DNA of 34,280 nt from Spirochaetaceae bacterium (GTDB lineage Bacteria; Spirochaetota; Spirochaetia; Treponematales; Breznakiellaceae). The stretch covers positions 1 through 34,280 of the forward strand of contig JAITER010000060.1 in assembly GCA_031281945.1 (NCBI GenBank), in the 5' to 3' direction. The position numbers and the translations under genes were made by a program. Below, one piece after another: positions 1-7,964 of the stretch (position 1 is its first letter; the number at the start of each line of letters is the position of its first letter). Below the pieces are notes generated by a model. The model made no database searches and was not told the origin of the DNA. It saw nothing but the letters and a program-made list of their open reading frames with translations.

Positions 1-72
1 TATATTTGGCTGGACGTCTGGGTGCTTTACAAAACCATAGGGGTTGTTATGGGCGGAAAAGGCGCCTATTAA
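1..72 (+). CDS. Sugar transferase, 3' end only
   Basis: The window opens inside a reading frame that ends at TAA 70-72. The last 23 residues contain WLDVWVLYKTIGVVMGGKGA followed by a final Tyr. This matches the usual C-terminal tail of bacterial sugar transferases (WcaJ/RfbP/PglC-like, PF02397), which end in a hydrophobic helix and a G-K-G-A-Y terminus. These membrane enzymes start glycan synthesis by moving a sugar phosphate onto undecaprenyl phosphate. The catalytic part lies upstream of the window, so the substrate cannot be judged. The gene converges on a DegT/StrS-family gene, which fits a polysaccharide or glycoconjugate locus. The call rests on the tail alone. Confidence 0.6.
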   Translation, partial: YIWLDVWVLYKTIGVVMGGKGAY

Positions 73-94
73 AACGCGCCTGGCCCTCCGCAAT

Positions 95-108
95 CCCCCC
101 CCCCCCCC
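95..108. repeat. Poly-C tract, 14 bases
   Basis: An uninterrupted run of 14 C on the plus strand (G on the minus strand). It sits between two convergent stop codons, 22 bases after the sugar-transferase stop and 27 bases beyond the stop of the minus-strand DegT-like gene. No start codon or promoter is near it, so a promoter-spacing role is unlikely here. Confidence 0.95.
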
Positions 109-135
109 ATCATTTTTATCTCTTAAAGCGGCTTT

Positions 136-1164
136 TTAAGGCAGCGTCTGTATGAATTTTGAGACGCGCTCCACGGCGGCGGCGCTTAACCTGGGGTGCA
201 TGGGTAAAAGTATGGCGCGCATGGACAGGGAGGAGCTTTGCGGCAAAGAGCCTTCCGGAGCTTCCTGCGGCGGCGGGGCGAAAGCCGTTTCAATTTCAAT
301 TTCTTTGCGTTTAGCGTAAGCGCAGACGTCTTTTAGCCCGCTTTCCAGCACAAGAGGGAAGGCGTAGTTGTTATATGTAAATCCGTCTGGAATCACGAAC
401 ATTTTATGCCGTGTTTTTAGGGCGGCTTGGGTGTAAACGGCGGCTATTTCGGCGCGTTTTTCAAAGTTTTTAACCGATTCTTTTATTTGAACGGAGGCCA
501 TAGCCGCGTTCATGTCTACAAGGCGGCATTCCGGCGGCAAATCTGAAAAATTGCGCAGAACGGCGGAATGGCGTTTTTCCATGGAAAAAAGAAGGGCGCC
601 TCCCGCGGCTGTAAGCGCGTCTCTTTCTTCCAGGCCCAAAATTGTAAAAACGCCGTAAGTTCCCGCGAGTTTTTCCGCGAATTTGGAGCCGAAAGCGCAA
701 GAAACGTCTTCGATTACAGGAAGGCCGAGTTCAACAATGGGTTTCATATCAGGCAGAAACCCCAGCGAGCCCGTTATTATAACGGCTTTTACCAAAGATT
801 TTTCTTCTAAGTTTTCCATAGCCCGCAGTATGGTTTGCTCGCTTACGCACGGCGAAGCGGGCGAGGAATCGCAAAAAAGCGGTGAAAACCCGAGCGCTTG
901 CAGGACGTTCATATAATATTTCGGGCAAAATGCGGGGACGGCTACTTTTGATTGGGGCGGCAAAGAAAGCGCTTTAAGGGCTATGTACAAAGCTATAGCC
1001 GGAGAGCGCAAAGAAAGCGCGTAATCAAAGTTTAGGCGTTCTTTCGCTAAAAGCATGAATCTTTCCGCTTGCTCGCCGGGGCCTATTTTTTCGTCCACCA
1101 TTACGGTGAGAACGGCGTCCATTTCTTTGCGTTTTATTCCGGGTGAATAAAGTTCGATTTTCAT
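136..1164 (-). CDS. DegT/DnrJ/EryC1/StrS-family protein lacking the PLP lysine
   Basis: A 342-residue protein with the fold signatures of the DegT/StrS sugar aminotransferase family, slightly shorter than typical members. Recognisable parts are the N-terminal 'G..E...F' region, the co-factor aspartate motif VIEDVSCAFGS (Asp153) and the RLVDMNAAMASVQ segment (about 214-226), matching the family's R-x-N-x-x-M-x-x-x-Q block. In active members a lysine that binds PLP lies about ten residues before a Gly-Gly pair. Here that stretch is GVFTILGLEERDALTAAGGA with Glu/Glu/Arg and no lysine. The protein may therefore be a non-catalytic paralogue, or a dehydratase-like or sugar-binding variant. It starts at ATG with a weak Shine-Dalgarno. 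It follows the tRNA-Glu gene on the same strand and converges on a sugar transferase, suggesting nucleotide-sugar or surface-glycan metabolism. Confidence 0.75.
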   Translation of the reverse strand: MKIELYSPGIKRKEMDAVLTVMVDEKIGPGEQAERFMLLAKERLNFDYALSLRSPAIALYIALKALSLPPQSKVAVPAFCPKYYMNVLQALGFSPLFCDSSPASPCVSEQTILRAMENLEEKSLVKAVIITGSLGFLPDMKPIVELGLPVIEDVSCAFGSKFAEKLAGTYGVFTILGLEERDALTAAGGALLFSMEKRHSAVLRNFSDLPPECRLVDMNAAMASVQIKESVKNFEKRAEIAAVYTQAALKTRHKMFVIPDGFTYNNYAFPLVLESGLKDVCAYAKRKEIEIETAFAPPPQEAPEGSLPQSSSLSMRAILLPMHPRLSAAAVERVSKFIQTLP

Positions 1165-1210
1165 AGATTACCTAATAGAGTTGTTCAGAAACTTCAGTTT
1201 CCGCAATCTG

Positions 1211-1300
1211 AATCAAGCCTAGGCTTGATTACCAAGCTTAAGGCTTGATTGCCAAGACCTAAGCTTGATTGCCAAGCTTTAAGGCCTGGCTAAGCCAACA
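1211..1300. repeat. 20-bp palindrome and 20-bp tandem repeat
   Basis: A perfect 20-bp palindrome (AATCAAGCCTAGGCTTGATT, 1211-1230) opens a tandem array with a 20-bp period. Units begin at 1221, 1241 and 1261, each built on a core like AGGCTTGATTGCCAAG, with a degenerate fourth unit at 1281. Each unit carries its own CTTG...CAAG dyad, so the array can fold into alternative hairpins. It lies in the leader of the minus-strand DegT-like gene, between it and tRNA-Glu. Confidence 0.85.
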
Positions 1301-1375
1301 ACCGCTAAAAACAGCGAAAAGCGCCGCGTTTTGCAAGCTTGGAGCCGGCGGGTTGTTGAAATAAGCCCAATTTAA
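1296..1375 (-). repeat. Dispersed repeat element, copy A
   Basis: Read on the minus strand, positions 1375-1349 spell a 27-base block (TTAAATTGGGCTTATTTCAA continuing into CAACCCG) that recurs at 15552-15578 with a single difference. Further on, both copies carry a GCTGTTTTT-AGCG-TTGTTG segment. In this copy CAACAACC and GGTTGTTG form 8-bp inverted ends around about 50 bases. It looks like a small non-coding repeat of MITE or REP type. Boundaries are approximate. Confidence 0.6.
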
Positions 1376-1470
1376 AAACAGTTTTTTAAGGCGGGTTTGG
1401 CGCTTTTTCCGCATTGTTTTTATTAAACGGCAGTTGTTTTGATGCGTTAAACTCGCGGGCTTCCGGCGTT

Positions 1471-1542
1471 TAGTCCCTAGGGGAATTGAACCCCTCTTTA
1501 AAGATTGAGAATCTTTTGTCCTAACCGATAGACGAAGGGACC
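1471..1542 (-). tRNA. tRNA-Glu (anticodon CTC)
   Basis: Reading the minus strand, a full cloverleaf can be drawn. The acceptor stem is GGTCCCT/AGGGACT with a G-T first pair and discriminator A. The D arm starts at GTCTATCGGTTAGGAC. The anticodon stem is AAAGA/TCTTT with loop TTCTCAA, giving anticodon CTC. The T arm is AGGGG-TTCAATT-CCCCT. The CCA end is not encoded. The anticodon reads GAG codons. The extended 5' half closely resembles bacterial tRNA-Glu. The gene stands alone with its own promoter upstream. Confidence 0.95.
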
Positions 1543-1556
1543 GGAATACGAAAGGC

Positions 1557-1586
1557 AATATACAACGCATAAAGCCGCCTGGTCAA
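1557..1586 (-). promoter_or_regulatory. Sigma-70-type promoter for tRNA-Glu
   Basis: On the minus strand TTGACC (1586-1581) and TATATT (1562-1557) are separated by 18 bases, placing the start point a few bases before the tRNA 5' end at 1542. An 8-bp inverted repeat (1570-1577 with 1593-1600) overlaps the -35 box. Confidence 0.6.
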
Positions 1587-3571
<1,985 letters not shown>

Positions 3572-3596
3572 ACCGCGCCTTTTCTGTTTTTATGCG

Positions 3597-3632
3597 AAGC
3601 CCCCGTTTTACAAAAAGCGGGGGCTTTTTTAT
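3597..3632 (+). terminator. Rho-independent terminator after groEL
   Basis: A 9-bp stem AAGCCCCCG/CGGGGGCTT with a 12-base loop is followed directly by a T run, 25 bases after the groEL stop codon. Confidence 0.92.
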
Positions 3633-3771
3633 TAAATGAGGGCGTTTGTTTTATCTTTTTCAAGTTTTAATCCGCGATGTTTTTTATTCGGACTGCCGCG
3701 TGTTGTATTTTAAAAAAATCCGGCCGTCAATTTTTTAATTTTCCGCTCTTTTTCCCGCAAGCGTTTTAGTT

Positions 3772-3777
3772 TACAAT
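3772..3777 (+). promoter_or_regulatory. -10 box abutting the hisB start
   Basis: TACAAT ends immediately before ATG 3778, and no Shine-Dalgarno is present. Transcription would begin at about 3784, which is the second in-frame ATG, so the mRNA could be leaderless. The -35 region is poor. Confidence 0.4.
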
Positions 3778-3783
3778 ATGTTC

Positions 3784-4428
3784 ATGGATAGAATTGCTGA
3801 AATTAAACGGGTTACAAAAGAAACTGAAATTTTTTTAAAACTAAATTTGGACGGAAAAGGCGAATCGGCTATAAATTTTCCGGTGGGTTTTATGCGCCAC
3901 ATGATGGAGTCTTTCGCCAAACACGGCCTTTTTAACATAGAAATTAAAGCCAAAGGCGACCTGGATGTAGACCAGCATCATATTGTGGAAGATTTAGGCA
4001 TTGTTTTGGGAAGCGCGTTTGAACGCGCCCTGGGCGATAAATCCGGCATAAAACGCGCCGCCTCCTGCCTTTACCCAATGGACGAGACGCTGGCGCGCGC
4101 CGCCGTAGACCTTTGCGGCAGGCCTTTCCTTGTGCTGGAAGCGCCCGGTTTAGACGGCCATCCTTTCGTCTCGGCGGAGCCGGATGGAAAAACCGCGTCC
4201 TTCCAGCCTGATACAATCTACGATTTTTGGCAGGGTTTTGCTTCGTCATGTTCCTGCGCCCTGCATTTGGACGTGTTGCGCGGCAGAAGCCGCCACCATA
4301 AAATAGAGGCCCTGTTTAAAGCCGCCGCCATAGCCTTAAAAGAGGCCTGCGAAATAAACCCGCGCGCCCCTTCCGCCGTCCCTTCCACCAAAGGAAGCCT
4401 TGCGGAAAGCGGAATAATGATTTGCTAA
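3784..4428 (+). CDS. hisB: Imidazoleglycerol-phosphate dehydratase HisB
   Basis: About 214 residues and single-domain, without the phosphatase half found in E. coli HisB. The enzyme dehydrates imidazole-glycerol phosphate to imidazole-acetol phosphate in histidine synthesis. The di-manganese ligand set is intact. Numbering from the alternative ATG at 3778, it comprises His41 (in GFMRHMM), His67-His68 and Glu71 (DVDQHHIVEDLG), His163, and His173-His174 with Glu177 (SRHHKIEALFKA). The terminal PSTKG loop is also present. One oddity is that the usual Asp before His41 (G-F-x-D-H-M) is Arg40. The protein is somewhat longer than usual owing to an insertion around 122-150. No other his gene is nearby. 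The stop overlaps the galE stop by four bases, tail to tail. The start at 3784 is preferred because of the -10 box position. Confidence 0.9.
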   Translation: MDRIAEIKRVTKETEIFLKLNLDGKGESAINFPVGFMRHMMESFAKHGLFNIEIKAKGDLDVDQHHIVEDLGIVLGSAFERALGDKSGIKRAASCLYPMDETLARAAVDLCGRPFLVLEAPGLDGHPFVSAEPDGKTASFQPDTIYDFWQGFASSCSCALHLDVLRGRSRHHKIEALFKAAAIALKEACEINPRAPSAVPSTKGSLAESGIMIC

Positions 4429-5411
4429 AACCGGCGGTTTTTTTCCCATTCCCAGGCGGTTTCTATAATTTCGCGTATGTCCGTGTAACGCGGGTTAAAC
4501 CCCAGCGTTTCGCGGGAAAGCGCGGAGGAAGCCGTTAAAACGGAGGGGTCTCCCGGCCTTCTTGGAGCCGTTAAAACGTGCGCCTTTTTGCCGGTTACTT
4601 CCTCGCAGGCTTTTATTATTTCTTTTACGGAAAAGCCGCGCCCGCAGCCCATGTTTACGCACATACTCGGAGAACCGGCGTTTAAAGCCTCCACAGCCGC
4701 GTTATGCGCGAACGCCAGGTCGCATACGTGTATATAGTCGCGTATGCAAGTGCCGTCTTTTGTATCGTAGTCGTCTCCAAAAATTTGGATGTTTTGTTTT
4801 TCTCCTGTAAATGTTTTTAAAATAAGCGGGATAAGATGAGTTTCCACCCTGTGGCTTTCGCCTATATCGCCGTCAGGATGCGCTCCAGCCGCGTTAAAAT
4901 AGCGCAAGGCCATGTAATTAAGCCCGTAAGCGGCGTTATAGTCCGCTAAAATGCGCTCCACCATAAATTTTGTGGCTCCGTATGGATTTATTGGATTTTG
5001 CGGGTGTTTTTCATCTATGGGAATGTAAACGGGGTTTCCGTAAGTTGCGCACGAAGAAGAAAAAACAATTTTTTTTACGTTATGCGCAATCATAGCCGAA
5101 AGCAGCGTCAATGCGGCGGCTACATTGTTTTGATAGTATTTTTGCGGATTTAAAACAGATTCTCCCACATAGGCGAAAGCCGCGAAATGAATCACCGCGT
5201 TTACATCATTTTGCGTAAAAACCTCTTCTAAAGCCTTTGCGTCGTTTATATTTGCTTTTATAAAAGGAACGCCGCAAACGGCCTCCCTGCGGCCCTCCGA
5301 AAGATCGTCCAAAACGATTACGTTTTTACCGGCGTTCCGTAAAAACCGCACCGTGTGCGAACCTATATAACCGGCTCCGCCGGCCACCAAAATCGCGTTT
5401 TTAAGGCCCAT
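4425..5411 (-). CDS. galE: UDP-glucose 4-epimerase
   Basis: A 328-residue extended short-chain dehydrogenase, typical GalE length. It interconverts UDP-glucose and UDP-galactose with bound NAD. The NAD-binding GGAGYIGSH is at 11-19, the catalytic Ser region SSSCATYG at 118-125, and the catalytic pair Tyr144 and Lys148 in NPYGATKF. The C-terminal half carries the GalE signatures ALRYFNAAG, FGDDYDTKDGTCIRDYIHV and ALNAGSPS. The start is well supported by GGAGG five bases upstream. It provides UDP-galactose for surface glycans, in line with glycan-related genes at the window start. A related UDP-GlcNAc or UDP-glucuronate epimerase is less likely given the close GalE match. Confidence 0.95.
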   Translation of the reverse strand: MGLKNAILVAGGAGYIGSHTVRFLRNAGKNVIVLDDLSEGRREAVCGVPFIKANINDAKALEEVFTQNDVNAVIHFAAFAYVGESVLNPQKYYQNNVAAALTLLSAMIAHNVKKIVFSSSCATYGNPVYIPIDEKHPQNPINPYGATKFMVERILADYNAAYGLNYMALRYFNAAGAHPDGDIGESHRVETHLIPLILKTFTGEKQNIQIFGDDYDTKDGTCIRDYIHVCDLAFAHNAAVEALNAGSPSMCVNMGCGRGFSVKEIIKACEEVTGKKAHVLTAPRRPGDPSVLTASSALSRETLGFNPRYTDIREIIETAWEWEKNRRF

Positions 5412-5740
5412 AAGCCCTCCTTAATTTATAGTGAAATAAACTTATAATATATCCAGAATCACAGGCCGCAAAAATCCGGCTGGTGAAGCTTCATTTTATT
5501 AAGTTTCGCTCCTGTTTAACAAGCGCGAAACTTTTACAGGATGCGGCGGCGCGAGACGCCCGCTTTGCGCTCGTGAAGGCGGCCCGTTTTTCGCCGGATA
5601 TAGAGCCGCGCCGCTGGAGTTTGGAGGCGCGCTAACGTTTATTAAGGGTTTTGCGGCGTAAAAGCCTTAACATGGCCTATAACTCTTGAACAAGAGCCTT
5701 TTGAAGCGTAAAATAAAGAAATATCGAAACTAAAATTTTT
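5412..5740. other. Intergenic region with hairpins
   Basis: No confident gene. It holds three inverted repeats: AAGTTTCGC/GCGAAACTT (5501-5509 with 5525-5533), an 11-bp pair with one mismatch (5642-5652 with 5660-5670), and CTCTTG-AA-CAAGAG (5683-5696). CCTGT (5511) and ACAGG (5536) could pair as an alternative to the first stem. Between about 5537 and 5635 one plus-strand frame reads like protein (it ends SPDIEPRRWSLEAR and a stop) but has no convincing start, so it may be a gene remnant. A TAAAAT box at 5731-5736 lies just before the next gene. Confidence 0.4.
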
Positions 5741-6562
5741 ATGTCCCGCTCAAACATCCGTAATTTTATGAAAACCGGCTTTTTGTTTCTAATTTATTTT
5801 TACGCCATGTTTTTCGCGCCGTTATTGCCGGCGCAAGACGGGGGCCGCGTTTTGCTTTCCATTTTTCCAGATATTCCGCAAAAAGCGTTTCAGCAGATAC
5901 AAGAAAACGGGATTTATATAAATGAGGTTCAGGGCGATGAATTTTTAATAAAGCCGGCGGAGCATTCCGGCCTGCCGGACGTCGCTCCTAAAAAAGAAAA
6001 TGAAAACTATTTTAAACACAAAATAGAAACTCTTATTTTTATAAAAGAGGCTAAAAACAGGAAGTTGATAGACGTTTATAACTCGTTAAACGACATAAAA
6101 ACATTAAAAGGGCGGCTTTATTATTCTTTTACCAGAAAAAAAGAAACGGCGCTTTTTTTGGAAGCCTATAGAATGACAAGCGAAAAAAATCACGCGGCGC
6201 TTTTGGACGAACCGCCCTATACCGAAATTCCGGCTTTTCAAACGCGGTATTTTAACTTGCGCGACGTTAATTTCGGCCAATGTTATTACAGGGCGCAAGT
6301 TTTAAAATACGGAAAAGGCCTTCAATTCACTCTTACAAATTTTAAAGCTATTTCTTTTTTATTTATTCCAATCATAAAAGAAGAAGATTTGTTTATAAAT
6401 TATTACATTGAGCCTCTTGCGGACGGCGTGCTTCTGTATGGAATAATCGCCGCGCAAGCCCCGAATTTTATAGAAAATCATATAGATTTAAAGTCTTCCG
6501 TTATAAAGCGCGTGGAGCTTATAAACGGCTGGATTATAGACGGATTAAAAGGCGGTTCATGA
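5741..6562 (+). CDS. Secreted hypothetical protein (DUF6675-like)
   Basis: A 273-residue protein with an N-terminal signal peptide: basic n-region, hydrophobic FLFLIYFYAMFFAPLL, likely cleavage after LLPA. It has no other membrane segment, so it should be periplasmic or exported. The overall character resembles the Treponema-restricted DUF6675 family, recognised from memory without a search. No catalytic motif is visible. The stop overlaps the start of the FliG-like gene in an ATGA, so the two are translationally coupled and may act together. There is no Shine-Dalgarno before ATG 5741; an in-frame ATG at 5768 would give a more compact signal peptide. A -10-like TAAAAT lies five bases before 5741, so the mRNA may be leaderless. 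Confidence 0.7.
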   Translation: MSRSNIRNFMKTGFLFLIYFYAMFFAPLLPAQDGGRVLLSIFPDIPQKAFQQIQENGIYINEVQGDEFLIKPAEHSGLPDVAPKKENENYFKHKIETLIFIKEAKNRKLIDVYNSLNDIKTLKGRLYYSFTRKKETALFLEAYRMTSEKNHAALLDEPPYTEIPAFQTRYFNLRDVNFGQCYYRAQVLKYGKGLQFTLTNFKAISFLFIPIIKEEDLFINYYIEPLADGVLLYGIIAAQAPNFIENHIDLKSSVIKRVELINGWIIDGLKGGS

Positions 6563-7851
6563 TAAACAAAAAAGGCGTATACGCTTATTTAAAGACCCTT
6601 TCCAAAGAAAAACCATTGGATCCCAAAGACGACGACTGGCTTGAGCGGGTGGCCGCATACAACGCGAAAGAAGGTGCGCCCAAGCAGGACGCCCCTTCCG
6701 CGCCCGCGCCCGGCTCTTATTTGAAAAAGACGGGCGTTGTAAACGATTCTGTAAAAGCCGCCGGCGCGAAAGAAGCTTTTTTGGATTTTATAAAGACGCC
6801 GGTAAAAATAAAAAAGGAAGCGGCGGATTTAGGCAAAGAAACGGCGGCGCCGAGCGAAGATTCAAAATACAGAAAAGTCGCCAAGTTTTTAATTTTGATA
6901 GGCGCGGAACAGGCTTCCGCGGTTCTAGCCAACCTGGACGCGGAGCAGGTTGAGCTTGTGTCGCGGGAAATCGCCTCCATACGCGGTATAACAAGCGAGG
7001 AAGCGGCGTCCATTTTTAAGGAGTTCCAGGAGCTTTTCGCCTCCAGTTTTGGTTTTGGCGGAGTGGCGAAAGGCGGGGTGGAGGAGGCGCGCCGGCTTTT
7101 GTACGCGGCTTTTGGGCCGGAAAAAGGCGAAAAACTGCTTAAAAACGCCGTTCCTGGGGCGAGTGAAAGCTCTTTTAGTTTTTTGGAAGATATTTCCGGC
7201 GAACAGATAGCCATGCTTTTGCGGGATGAAACTCCGGCGGCGGCGGCGTTAGTTTTAGCCCGCGTAAACCCCAAAGTCGCGGCTCAGGCCCTAATTCACA
7301 CGGAAAGCGCCTGGAGGCTTGAGGTGGTGCGGCGTATAGGGCGCTTGGGCAAGGCGTCTCCGGAGGTGCTGGAAAAGACGGCTGAGGCGTTGCGCAAAAA
7401 AATGCGGCGCATGGGGAACAACTCAACCAGCAACGTGGACGGAATGGGCGCTTTGGCTTCCATACTAAAACAAAGCGACGTCTCATTCGGCGACAGAATT
7501 TTAGGCGATCTGGCGAAAGAGAACCCAATCCTAAGCCGCGAGCTAAAAGAAAGGCTTTACACGATGGATGACGTCGTTAAATCCGACAACAAATCGTTGC
7601 GTATAAAACTGCACGAAATGAGCGTTAAAGAGATAGCCTTCCTTGTAAAAGGAAGAAAGGAGGATTTTGTTGAAAAAATACTTTCCAACATATCGTCCAA
7701 CAGAAAAATCGAAACGCTCGAAGAACTGGAAATTATGGGGCCGGTTTCAAAAAAAGATTTGGACGCCTCGATAAAAAACTTTATGAAGTGGTTCCGCGAG
7801 GGAAGAGAAAGCGGCTCCATACTTATGGAAGACGACGACCTGGTTAAATAG
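6559..7851 (+). CDS. FliG-like flagellar switch protein, divergent paralogue
   Basis: A 430-residue protein, well above the usual FliG length of about 340. Residues 1-105 are an extra charged, Ala/Pro-rich extension. The FliG N domain begins near KVAKFLILIGAEQASAVL (about 107). The middle domain includes LLRDETPAAAALVLARVNP (221-239), where the conserved E-H-P-Q motif is degenerate. The C domain spans about 310-420, with ENPILSRELKERLY, DDVVKSDNKSL and MGPVSKKDLD. FliG links the MS ring to the C ring and carries torque residues. Lys364 and an acidic pair (Glu388-Glu389) are kept, but the arginine after G-P-V is Ser397. Spirochaetes commonly have two FliG proteins, and this resembles the divergent FliG1 type. 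Its ATG lies inside the stop of the preceding gene. Confidence 0.85.
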   Translation: MINKKGVYAYLKTLSKEKPLDPKDDDWLERVAAYNAKEGAPKQDAPSAPAPGSYLKKTGVVNDSVKAAGAKEAFLDFIKTPVKIKKEAADLGKETAAPSEDSKYRKVAKFLILIGAEQASAVLANLDAEQVELVSREIASIRGITSEEAASIFKEFQELFASSFGFGGVAKGGVEEARRLLYAAFGPEKGEKLLKNAVPGASESSFSFLEDISGEQIAMLLRDETPAAAALVLARVNPKVAAQALIHTESAWRLEVVRRIGRLGKASPEVLEKTAEALRKKMRRMGNNSTSNVDGMGALASILKQSDVSFGDRILGDLAKENPILSRELKERLYTMDDVVKSDNKSLRIKLHEMSVKEIAFLVKGRKEDFVEKILSNISSNRKIETLEELEIMGPVSKKDLDASIKNFMKWFREGRESGSILMEDDDLVK

Positions 7852-7964
7852 CCGGCGCCGCGCCATCCAGACGCCGCGGCGCGAATTGCGCGGGTTTTAC
7901 AGATGTGTTTGAATTTTACGCCGCGCAAAAAAGAAGCGCTTATGACAGTGCGCCGGCCCGTTTT
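7852..7964. other. Short convergent spacer with GC-rich inverted repeat
   Basis: Between the FliG-like stop and the M16 protease stop. GCGCCGCG (7855-7862) pairs perfectly with CGCGGCGC (7875-7882). No T run follows, so it is at best a weak terminator. Confidence 0.35.

Noticed and set aside
1221-1280. CRISPR array
   Set aside because: Repeats are directly adjacent with no unique spacers and no cas genes nearby.
1259-1570. 103-codon minus-strand open frame over tRNA-Glu
   Set aside because: It runs through the tRNA and the repeat array and has no ribosome binding site or protein-like composition.
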